From positions 2,385,501 to 2,449,500 of the forward strand of contig JBBBDQ010001456.1 of NCBI GenBank assembly GCA_037127315.1: DNA of 64,000 bases. The letters run 5' to 3'. Source of the DNA: Ascarosepion bandense (lineage: Eukaryota > Mollusca > Cephalopoda > Sepiida > Sepiidae). The translations under genes were made by a program, and so were the position numbers. How positions within the stretch are numbered: position 1 is the stretch's first letter; the number at the start of each line of letters is the position of its first letter. This document shows, in pieces, positions 24,001 through 36,695 of this stretch. The notes under the pieces were generated by a model that worked only from the letters and a program-made list of their open reading frames with translations, had not been told where the DNA came from and ran no database searches.

Positions 24001-27000
24001 CTCTGTGTTTCTGATTGATTGAACTATGGCTCTGTGTTTCTGATTGATTGAACTATGGCTCTGTGTTTCTGATTGATTGAACTATGGCTCTGTGTTTCTG
24101 ATTGATTGAACTATGGCTCTGTGTTTCTGATTGATTGAACTATGGCTCTGTGTTTCTGATTGATTGAACTATGGCTCTGTGTTTCTGATTGATTGAACTA
24201 TGGCTCTGTGTTTCTGATTGATTGAACTATGGCTCTGTGTTTCTGATTGATTGAACTATGGCTCTGTGTTTCTGATTGATTGAACTATGGCTCTGTGTTT
24301 CTGATTGATTGAACTATGGCTCTGTGTTTCTGATTGATTGAACTATGGCTCTGTGTTTCTGATTGATTGAACTATGGCTCTGTGTTTCTGATTGATTGAA
24401 CTATGGCTTTGTGTTTTTGATTGATTGAACTATGGCTTTGTGTTTCTGATTGATTGAACTATGGCTTTGTGTTTCTGATTGATTGAACTATGGCTTTGTG
24501 TTTCTGATTGATTGAACTATGGCTTTGTGTTTCTGATTGATTGAACTATGGCTTTGTGTTTCTGATTGATTGAACTATGGCTTTGTGTTTCTGATTGATT
24601 GAACTATGGCTTTGTGTTTCTGATTGATTGAACTATGGCTTTGTGTTTCTGATTGATTGAACTATGGCTTTGTGTTTCTGATTGATTGAACTATGGCTTT
24701 GTGTTTCTGATTGATTGAACTATGGCTTTGTGTTTCTGATTGATTGAACTATGGCTTTGTGTTTCTGATTGATTGAACTATGGCTTTGTGTTTCTGATTG
24801 ATTGAACTATGGCTTTGTGTTTCTGATTGATTGAACTATGGCTTTGTGTTTCTGATTGATTGAACTATGGCTTTGTGTTTCTGATTGATTGAACTATGGC
24901 TCTGTGTTTCTGATTGATTGAACTATGGCTCTGTGTTTCTGATTGATTGAACTATGGCTCTGTGTTTCTGATTGATTGAACTATGGCTCTGTGTTTCTGA
25001 TTGATTGAACTATGGCTCTGTGTTTCTGATTGATTGAACTATGGCTCTGTGTTTCTGATTGATTGAACTATGGCTCTGTGTTTCTGATTGATTGAACTAT
25101 GGCTCTGTGTTTCTGATTGATTGAACTATGGCTCTGTGTTTCTGATTGATTGAACTATGGCTCTGTGTTTCTGATTGATTGAACTATGGCTCTGTGTTTC
25201 TGATTGATTGAACTATGGCTTTCTGTTTGTTTCTGATTGATTGAACTATGGCTTTGTGTTTCTGATTGATTGAACTATGGCTTTGTGTTTCTGATTGATT
25301 GAACTATGGCTTTGTGTTTCTGATTGATTGAACTATGGCTTTGTGTTTCTTGATTGATTGAACTATGGCTTTGTGTTTCTTGATTGATTGGAACTTATTG
25401 GAACTTTGGTGTTTCTGATTGATTGAACTATGGCTTTGTGTTTCTGATTGATTGAACTATGGCTTAGTGTTGCAATCATCACTATATAATAATTATCACT
25501 GTAAAGTTGTCATCAGTATGGAAGTGTTAAAGTTTCTAATGTTGATGTAAAAAGTAAACTGTTGGTAGAAAACTATTAAGAAAAATGGAAACAGTTTAAA
25601 AAATGAATAAATAGTTTTATTTCACTTTTACAGTGTCATGATTCTGTAGACTATATTTCTGTTACAAGCACTGATTGGCTAGAGCAGACCTATACAAAAT
25701 AGTCATGAGACTATGCAGTGTGAACCATGAAGGGTTTTCAAAATAGTAAACTTTTTGTATTCCTCAGAATACATTTGGCAATTAATCATGCAGAAAAAAA
25801 TTCAGCATGACTATATTCAACCAATATTTCACTGTCTTTGTATCGTTATAAATCTTTTAATTCATAAAAAAAATATTCAGAAAGTGTTTTAAAAAAATGG
25901 TGACTTTGTTGTCATCAATGAACACAAGACTGAAAAAGCAGTCATTTTTTCAAATATTACTCTGTTAGTTTCTCTTATAAGTAGGTCAGGCAAAGTCATC
26001 AGTATTTAGCATTTGATTTTTTTTTGTTTTGTTCACCCTATACAAGACACAGGGCAACTTGAAGTATATTAAGGAGTACTTTATATGGATAGGAGGGGAA
26101 AACAATGGTTGGCTCTAGACTTGAACAGGTCAAGATTGTAGTGATTGGGAAAACATCCTCTTGGGAGTCTGTTCCATGAGGCTGTGATTTGTGGAAAAAA
26201 GCTGTTTGAGTAGAACTTCTCATTAATGGAATACGGAAAAAGCATAGGTGGTTTGCTACTATGTAAGTGGCATGGTGGCTTCTAATAGTGAAGGTTAGAT
26301 ATGGTGATTCAGTTCTTCCTAGAATTTTCCATAGTTGTAGTGATAAAGCAGTGAGAGATTTGCTGCATCCCATCTGTGAAAGAGAGGTTGGAGTGTGGAA
26401 AATAATAATTCTCCTACAAGGCCTTGAAACACTATCAAGACTGCAAAGTGAGGACTGGGCACCTCCTGACTAGATATGGCAACAATACTCCATTTTCAAC
26501 CTAATCTGGTTCTTATTAAGTTAGAGGATAGCATGAGGAGTCCAGTACTTACTAGAGTGGTATAAGAAGCTGATCATTTTACCTGTGTCTTTAGCGATGG
26601 ATCATATATAAGAATTCCACTCGAGGTTGGGTGTGAGTCTGAGGCCCAGTATCCTCTCAAAACATGGGGCATCCTCGAGGGACATCTGTTCATCGTGACT
26701 GGTGGGAGTTTGAGGTTTGATCAGTGGTGATGGAATGTAACCAGTTTGGTTTTAAAGGCATTGAATGTAATCAGCCAGTTTTTCCCCCATTGGAAAGTTA
26801 GTGTTACATCAGAAGAGAGGTCAGCTGCTAATCTGATCGTCAAGACTTTTGGAGGTGTGCATGTATATTGTTGTATTATCAGCATAGATGTTGTTTACAA
26901 ATGATCGAAGCATATCTTTAGGTAGATCATTTATGTAAATCAGAAAGAGGGTTAGAGGGCAGTTGCATTGACTGTCAGGACTCAGAGGATTGGCCATTCA

Positions 27001-30000
27001 GGGATCAGCCTGTTAGGAAGGAGTTTATAATAGAGAAAAGTCTTTCAGTGATTCCATAGCTGGAGAGCTTGTGTAGTAAACCTTGGTGCCACACCTTGTT
27101 GAAGGGCTTTGAAATTTGCTATGGTCAAGGGCCTCATTAATTCTGTGTGTAATAGTAGTCAGTAGTATATCAGCAGTAGTTTGGGTTGAAACCTGTACTG
27201 CTTCTCGTATAAGAGGTGTTCCTATTCAGATACTCAATGACCTTGTTGATAATGGCCTCAAAAAGTACAAACTAATTATTTTGTTGTTAGCCAAACTTCG
27301 TATACTGAAATATTTGGTGAGGGCCATCTACTAAATTTACTGCAGATAGGCAGAAAATTGGGAAGAACTATAAAGATTGTATATATAAATATAGTTTTTT
27401 TTGTTTCCTATTGATATCTAGCTGTCAAGAATTATGATCTTCCTAATAGTTTAATCATAATGAAGACCATTTGACAATAGTTCAATTTTAATCACAATTG
27501 CTATAACCACTTTGTTCAAGTCCATAATAAATGAGTAAATTGTTTTTACTTGTCAGTCACCAAATCAATGATTTACACCACCAATTCCCGGAATATTTAC
27601 ACCTGTTTTTTCCCTGATGACTACCAAAGGTGGACTAAAATTTCATTATCTCTGAAAATAGATGTTTACTTAAAATCCCCAGATATGCAAAACCATAGTT
27701 TGACTAACCAAGCAGAAAACTTTCACAACCAGTATATAAAATTGTGAGCCAATGCAGTGCACCCTTTTCAAAGCAGATCTATAGATATGTATTGTTACGG
27801 ATATATATAGCCACACACACACACCTACACACATATATTGAGATTGGTCTCTGTGTGGTCTCACATGGGAACCTAAAGTCAGTTTTGGGATAGCAGGTCA
27901 AGGTTGGTTGACCCAGATACCCTTAGTAACAAGTGTCTAGACAGGAAATAGACAGAGGCTAGACATGAGGTCGTGAAGCAGCAGGAGCTAGAATTCGCAC
28001 CAAAGACAAGTCATGTGGAAAGTAGAGATTGGAAATCAGTTGCAGATCAGATCTTGGATTAGCAAGTCATGATTGCTGAGTACTGATAACTTATGAATGA
28101 AAAGGATAATGGCGTAATTTGACCAATTCATCTTAAGAAACTCCAGATAAGAAAAACGAACTTATAAATTCTTATTCGTTAAAACAAGAAGACAAAGCTG
28201 AATCATTTGTCAAGGAAGAAGGAAAGATAGCGACGAAGAGAAGAAACTGTAATGTTATTTGTATACTGATTCTTATTTGTTAAAAGAAGAGAAAGAAGGC
28301 GAAGTTGAGTCGTTTATCAAGAAAAGAAAGAAAGATAGCAGCGCAGAGAAGATAATGTGAAGAAACCGCAGAATTGTTTGAGTGCAGAAAATATGACGCT
28401 TGTTTGAAGAAAGAAATAAAGAAGAGTGCAGATATTTCAGAAAATTTGAAAGCTGAAAATACGACAGTCAACTGAAAGAAAATAGAGACAGTCACAGATA
28501 CATACATTTCAAGTGAACCGTGTTTGAGTCCGAAGTTATATAAAGAAAGAGGAAGAAAGAAAAGAAAAGACAGTAAAATAAGAGAGAAGGAACTGACATA
28601 AAGATAAGTTATTCTATTCTTAGGCCCATGTTAGAACATGCATACACTTCCATGAACATTATGTTACCACAAACATCATACCACATGTGCTCATAATTAT
28701 ATGGTTCTCTCCTTTTTATTTTGTGTTAATCTCTTGCATTTGTATACGCCTGCATTCATTCATATTTGTTGATATTTGTTTTAAATTGTTATTTCGACTG
28801 AGTTGGGTATTCGAATATAAGTTTTGAGGATCAGTTCATTGGACACTCTTATTCATACTCATATATATATTTTAATTTTTTTTTATTTTAATACTTTGTT
28901 ACTTATTAAAACTTTATATCAAAAATTATTTCACCTTGTCATTCATCCTTGAATTGTTGATCAGCGCATATGTTGATATTGAAGCAGACCTGGGAAGATT
29001 ATAGTTCGATTATATCATTTGAACAGTGATCTCATTTTCTTATTTTTGTTTATCCTTGTCCATTTGTCATGATCTAGGAGAGATAACCTGTATCTGTCCA
29101 TAGATGTGGAAATGTAAATATTCCCAAATTGATGTGTAATCATCTTAATGTTTATCATCGAAGCAGGCATATGACAAATGGGGTCCTTGTCCGGGATGAA
29201 TATCTAACGCTTCGTAAACTAAGATAACACTATCGCTGACTGCAACAAGGTGAACAAGTAAAAATAAGGGACGAAATGGAGAATGTGGAAGAATTCATGA
29301 AAAAGCCCACCCGAGGAAAACTAAGACAACTAAAGAAAGAAGAAGTATATGAAATTGGGGAAAGGCTGGAATTGAGTGTTAGAAAATCTATGAGAAAGAT
29401 GGAGATAATAAGAATATTAACAGAACACATGGTGGATAATAATGAATTTGAAGAAGAGGTGCTTGAAGAATTCCCAAGGGAGAAAGCAGGATTGTCGAAC
29501 ACCCAAGTGGAGCTTGAGAAGGCAGGAATAATAGCTAAAGCCGAAATAGAAAAGGCGCGTATCGAGCAGGAGATGAGATTACGGGAATTGGAAATTAGGC
29601 AGGCGAATGAAAGGAGTGTGAAAACTGTAAAAATGTTAAGAGATACAGGAGCCTCTCATTCGTTACTAAACCGACAGGATGTGCCAGAAAACATGAGGTG
29701 CAGGACTGGGAAAATAATAACAGTGGTCGGTATAGGAGGGAAACCTATAAGGACGAAGATATGGAAAATTAAACTCAGGTCCAAGTGGAAAACCAGAGAA
29801 ATAGAAGTAGGGCTGCTAGATTCACTTCCCATGAAGGGGATTACAGTGATAATAGAAAATGATATAGATGAAGAATGGGTGAATAAGGAAATTAAAAATG
29901 TATCAGCACATCAGGTGAAGAGGCAGTACTGTAACTCAAAAAATGGTAGTAGAAAAATCGTCACAACGATTACACGACAGAAGGAGAAAAGGCTTTATGA

Positions 30001-33000
30001 AAAGGAGAAACATAGAAAGGCGAATATAACCATAAATAAAAGAACTATTACCAAAGATTAAGCAGGAAAACATGGACGAACGGAGATTGTCTCAAACTGA
30101 ACGTACCTAAAGATTTAAAGCGGGAACAGGAAGCCGAAGATGAAATAAGGAAACTGCATTTGTTAATTGGGAGAAATAAGGAAGAAGAAGACAAGTCAGG
30201 ATGCTATTATATTAAAAAGGGTATCTTAATGAGGCAGTGGAAGCCACAGACTTGTGCCGGGATGGATCAGTATGATCAATATGAACAAATAATTGTACCT
30301 ATAAAATATCACGACGAAATCTTATCTCTGGCGCACGATAACCAATGGACCGAACATTTCGGAGTGGCGAAGACACACGACAAAGTCACAAGATATTTTT
30401 ACAGGCCTGGGATAAGAAAGGATATAAGGTCATTTTGCCGAACGTGTCAATTATGCCAGATCATGGGTAAGCCTAACCAACAGATCCCAAAGGCACCCTT
30501 ACAACCAGCTATGGAAGAACCATTCAATAGAGTTATAATCAGTTGCGTTGGACCTTTGCTGCAAACCAAAAATCAGCACAAGTATTTATTAACCGTAATG
30601 TTCTCTTCAACTAGATATCCTAAAGTGATTCCCTTAAGAAATATATCAGCAAGGAAGGTAATGGATGTGTTAGTAAATTTCTTCACAAGAATGGGCCTAC
30701 TGAAAGTAATACAAACGAATCAAGGATCCAATTTTACATCGAGTTTGTTCAAAGAGGTCACAAATCAGTTGGGAGTGACCCATATTAAGTCAAGCGCATA
30801 TCACCCACAATCTCAGGGAGTGCTAGAGCAATTTCATGCAATGTTAAAAACTATGTTGAAAACCTATTATATGGAGAACCAGGAAGATTGGGATAAGTAC
30901 CCTTTGTGTCATTCGCAATGCATGATGTGGTTCAGGAATCTACAGGATTCAGTCTGTTTGAAATAATTTTTGGGCATCGAGTGAGAGGACCACTCAAGTT
31001 GTTACAGGAACAGTGGATGTTAGATCAACCTGTGCATGATGATATGCATGTGTATGTAACAGGCATGAGACAGAGACTGAAAACTGTGCAGGAACTGGTG
31101 AAAAAAACACTTGCAAAGTAAGCAAACAAATATGAAAGAACAATATGATAGAAAGATTGTTAATAGGCAATTCCAAAAGGATGATGAAGTACTTATAATG
31201 CAGCCTTTGAGCAGCCAACCATTTAAAGCAAAGTATCAAGGACCGTTCAAAATATTGAAAAAGCTGAGCGATGTGAATTATTTAATACACATGCCTAGTA
31301 GAAGAAAAGGTAAAATGGTTTGCAATGTTAAAAAGATTTTGTAGGAGAGAGGGAAGTCACACAGTGATGCTAGTGAATGAAAAAGAAAGATGGAAAGTGA
31401 AAAGCCATGAAGAAGTTAGTCACTGGATGGAAAGGGACCAAAATTCCAAAATATTAATGAATTTGGAAGAAAAATTGGCTCATTTGACGGGTGAGATAAA
31501 AAGTAAACTGATAACCCTGACAATCAAATATTGGGACATATTTTCGGATACACTCCAGCAGACTAATGCTGCAGTTCATGACATAATGTTGACTTCGGAG
31601 CAACCGATCAAACAGCATCCATATCAATTGAATCCTAGAAAGTTGGAAGTCATGAGACAAGAAATTAAGTATATGTTGAAACATGGGATTATCGAACAGA
31701 GCCAAAGCGAATGGGCGTCACCTTGTGGACAAGCTGGATGGAAACGGTAATGTTTTGCACTGATTATAGAAAGGGAAATAACGTCACTAAAACAGATGCA
31801 TACTTGATCCCCAGGATGGAAGATTGTATTGACAGAATTGGTCAAGCAAAATGTATTACCAAGTTAGATATGCTGAAGAGATATTGGGCTGTACCGTTAA
31901 TTGATAGAGCAAAGGAAATATCAGCATTTGTAACACTGAATGGAGCATATCAATATAAAGTTATGTCATTTGGTATGAGGAACTCACAGGCTACATTTGT
32001 ACGTCTAATGAAAAGATGTTTGTCCAACATTCCAGGAGTTGATGCATATATCGACGATGTCATGGTTTACAGTAATACCGAAAGTGAGCATACAGATACG
32101 GTACAGAAGGTATTTGAGAAATTAAAAGAGGCAGGACTGACAGTCAATCTTAGCAAAAGCAAGGTTTGTAATGCCCGAGTTACGTATTTAGGGCATGTGA
32201 TTGGACAGGGAAAAATTAAGCCAATAGAGAAGACTGCAGCCATTGTAAACTTTCCACGTCCCGCAGTCTAAGAAAATTTTTAGGAATGGCAAATTATTAT
32301 CGGCGACACTGTAGAAACCTAGCCAAGATTGCTATACCATTAACAAATTTACTAGGAAAGGGGCATAAATTTATATGGACTACAGAGTGTGAAGTTGCCT
32401 TCGAAACCATTAAGGATAAATTAAAATCAAACCCAGTACTAAAGGCCTCGGATTTCAGGAAGCCATTTCAGATGCACGTAAATGCCAGTGACGTGGGAAT
32501 TGTAGCAGTATTAATGCAAGAAGATGAAAATAGGGAAGTACATCCCATAAGCTTTTATTCTAAAAAGCTCAATCGATTCTAAAAGTCCTATTTGATGATA
32601 GAAAAGAAAGCCCTAGCATTAATATTAGCTGTGCTACACTTTGAGATTTATATCATGAATTCTCTTTCTCCCATGATTGTTTATACTGATCATAATCCCC
32701 TGATATTTATAGATTGCATGAGAAACAAAAACAGAAGATTGCAAAATTGGAGCCTGATATTATTATTATAGGAGTTTAGCCTTCAAATAAAACATATTGC
32801 CAGATTGGCAAATAAAATAGTTGAGATCTAAAAATATGGGCGAGTTGCAGATCTAAAAATATGGGCGAGTGCAGATATTAACTATAATTTGGATGAGAAT
32901 TAAATAGAGAAATGTGTAATTAATGAAACTGAAAAAAAAATGTGTGTACATTGTGTTAGAACTGTAAGAACAATATATATGTCCTGGTAAAATTGAAAAA

Positions 33001-36000
33001 AATGTGTATGCTTTGATGGAACTGAAAAAATGCATGTATATTTCTTTTGTATAGCAGAGATACAAAAATCTATATGTTTTAACCATATTGTGTGTATTTT
33101 ATTGAAACTTAAAAATATCATGTGTATATTTTGACAAAGCTGTAAGAAATTTTTTTATGTATACTTTTGTCATGTATAAAAAAGGGAAAGGAAAAAAAGA
33201 AAGAGATGATATATTTATATAGTGATAAGGAAATCATAAGAAAGAAAAAAGGTGATGAGCAATTGTGCATGCAGAGATTATTTAAGGTATATGGTGAAAA
33301 AAAAGGTTTTTAAAATTTTTTTTTTAACCTTGGGAGGTGTTACAAATATAGATTGCCACACACACACCTACACACATATATTGAGATTTGTCTCTGTGTG
33401 GTAACAAGAAGATGGTCACATAGGAACCTAAAGTCAGTTTTAGGATAGCGGGTCAAGGTTGGTTGACTCAGATATCCTTTGTAACAAATGTCTAGACAGG
33501 AAATAGATAGAGGCTAGACATGAGGTCGTGAAGCAGCAGGATCTAGAATCTGCGCCAAAGACAAGTCATGTGGAAACCAAAGATTGGAAATTAGTTGCAG
33601 ATCAGATCTTGGATTAGCAAGTCACGATTGCTGAGCGCTGATAACTTATAAATGAAAAGGAAAACGCATTGAGATAATGGCGTAATTTGACCAATTCATC
33701 TTAAGCAACTCCAGATAAGAAAAACGAACTTATAAATTCTTATTCGTTAAAACAAGAAGACAAAGCTGAATCATTTGTCAAGGAAGAAGGAAAGATAGCG
33801 ACGAAGAGAAGAAACTGTAATGTTATTTGTATACTGATTCTTATTTGTTAAAAGAAGAGAAAGAAGGCGAAGTCGAGTCGTTTATCAAGAAAAGAAAGAA
33901 AGATAGCAGCGCAGAGAAGATAATGTGAAGAAACCGCAGAATTGTTTGAGTGCAGAAAATATGACGCTTGTTTGAAGAAAGAAATAAAGAAGAGTGCAGA
34001 CATTTCAGAAAATTTGAAAGCTGAAAATACGACAGTCAACTGAAAGAAAATAGAGACAGTCACAGATACATACATTTCAAGTGAACCGTGTTTGAGTCCG
34101 AAGTTATATAAAGAAAGAGGAAGAAAGAAAAGAAAAGACAGTAAAATAAGAGAGAAGGAACTGACATAAAGATAAGTTATTCTATTCTTAGGCCCATGTT
34201 AGAACATGCATACATTTCCATGTATATAAAAATTTATTTTGTATTTATCAACACAACATTTTCTTTTAATCATTACAGAATGCCAATATACATGCAAATC
34301 CATTATACTGGTATATGGAAGTAATGAATGTTGTCATAAGATAAACAACTTATCCATAGCAGATAACCTCCTGACTTCCCACTGCCACCTTTACTTTATG
34401 TCAAGGGAATTGGGTGGTAGGGTAAAAAAACACGGCCTACAAATAGTACTCAATGGTGTAAGTTATTTTCCATGGAATCTAATAGTGCTGTTTATTTTGT
34501 ATTATAGTATTTAATGACAAAATTTGCAATTAATAATTATTGAGTTGTTTTTTTCTTTTTTTTTTGGAAATTAAAGTTAAGGATGAGAGAAATTTACTTT
34601 TATTCCCTAACAATGGATAAAAGTACAGAGTGACAAGTTATAGCTCAGTTTCTTTTTTATTTGAGAAGTGGATAAAAATTTTGATGTATAGAAAAAAATG
34701 TTGGCATGCAGTTTTTGTTTGCACAAGTCGACATGCGACATGATATTTTTATTGAAATAAGAAAATGTGTTAAAATTGAAAAATGATTTCATAAATTTAG
34801 TATGTGTTTGCACTGATAGTGTTCCTTTGATGTGTGGGAAAAAAATTGGAGATGTTTCTTTTCTATAAGAATTTCTATGGAGATGAATATTCACCCATCA
34901 AAGCATCATTGTTGTAGATACAAAGATGGGTCCTAAATTTTACAGGATATAGTTTTGTCCAAAACACTGTTAGTGCAAAATTCCTTAGTACTCTCAACGT
35001 TTGCTGACAACAGTGCACTGAGTGAATCCCTCACAATAAGTTTCTCTTTGATGCTTTTATCTTTCCCAATTCACCCCCTCCCGATAAATAATGAGACTTC
35101 GATATTACAAAACAAATGGCTGCCAGGATTTTCCATTTTCACAACAGTTCGTCGATGGGTAAGTATGATCATTTCTTTCAGCAAACCACCCAAATTTGTT
35201 TATAGTGGTGTTTCTTGGTTTGATTTTGTTACGCATTCACTACATCATACATTAGCAAGTGAAGAAATGTTATAAAATTTAATATTATCATTTCCATTAT
35301 AAACTACCTTCATTGAAGAGAGTTTAAACATAAAAACACTTTTCTTGAAGTGATAGGTATTGAATACAATGACTTGGTACATAACACAGAAATGACATGG
35401 TTAAGAAGGGTGCTACAACATTTTGTAGTTTAAAAAAAAAAAAACAAATATCAATCTCTAGAAAATGAAGAAAAGAGCTTGAAAATGAAAGATGGAATTA
35501 TAATTTTTACTTCATTTGTCCATACCTCGCTATATTTTGTCATAAAAACACCCCCAAAATTAAAAAAAATAAACATACATAATTTGAAGATTTTTGTGGT
35601 GACTTTAACTCATTTCAAGGGAAGTAAATCTTGTCAAAAATAAAGGTGACGTACCGTTTTTAACACTGAATGATTCTGTTAAACTTTACAGTTAGCATAC
35701 CTTACATTGCTTATCAAGGTTCACACACACTCGTCCACTTAATGTAATAAGACAGAAAAATTATTAAACAAGCATTAATCTGTTTCTTAGATATTTTGGT
35801 ATGAATGGTTAGGATTTGATTTTTGATATTCTTTTTTCATTATGTAGTTATTTTATATATTTTTGAGATCTTTCAACATTTGATATGTTTGAAACATTTG
35901 AAAAATAAGAATATATGTTGGAATTCTATGATATTAAAATGTCAAAATGGGTACCATTTTTTTTTACAGCTCACATGATCTGGTGTTTGATATTTCTTTT

Positions 36001-36648
36001 CTTTTTTTTTTTTTTACTAATAATATTCTGATATTAATGTTCAAATGGTTAGCCATAATTTCCAAATATTCTCCTGAAAAGCTTCAAACCCATGTTTATA
36101 TACGTTCTCATACTCTTTCAAGGGCAGACCACCCAACATGTCTTTCACTTGAGTAACCAATATTTACGATTCAAGGGCTATAACTCCTCTTAAACGTTGA
36201 GCTGGAAAAAACTGAAGTATAAAAAAATTATAGTGAAAGATAAATGAACTACTGTAGTCTCAAGGATATGTTTGAATTACTATGAGATTTTTTAAAAGAA
36301 TATATTATATTTAGAAACGTTTATATATATGTATAACCTAGTGACACTAGATAAGCATTAACAGTGTATTGTATATATCCATTTTATATTTAATATAAAA
36401 ATTCATGTGTTTAGTTGTCAGCTGCTTTTTTATTTTTGGGGGGAATACAATGTTATTTGCTTAATTTAATATTAAAAAACATCAACAAGAAAAAGCAGGC
36501 AAACAAAGTTTTTGATCTGTTTTTCTTTTTTAATAATTGTAATGCAATTGCAAATATTTGCATAATTTTTTGAAGGCACGGCTAAACTAGCTCACATAGA
36601 TCCTGTCCAAAATGACAGGAGTATATATGTAAAGAATAAATCATACAA

Positions 36649-36695
<47 letters not shown>

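Larger units (their letters stand above)
27793..34222 (+). mobile_element. Gmr1-like LTR retrotransposon with IN before RT
   Basis: A 5' LTR (27793-29169), a tRNA-Pro-like primer site, gag-protease, integrase, RT and RNase H, a purine tract, then a 3' LTR truncated at 34222. The RT and RNase H are of the Ty3/Gypsy type, but the integrase lies upstream of the RT, as in Copia elements and in the Gmr1 group. Frameshifts separate the domains and several catalytic residues are changed, so the copy is inactive. The solo LTR at 9068 belongs to the same family. Confidence 0.88.

Noticed and set aside
23745..25469. Regular repeats suggesting a CRISPR array
   Set aside because: Units are directly tandem without spacers, and the locus is in an animal intron.
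28280..28507. Antisense ORF repeated at 33848-34075
   Set aside because: Both are the same stretch of the LTR pair; the likeness is LTR identity and not a conserved protein.
29230..29502. 90-codon antisense ORF opposite gag
   Set aside because: Shadow of the gag frame, Ser/Phe-rich.
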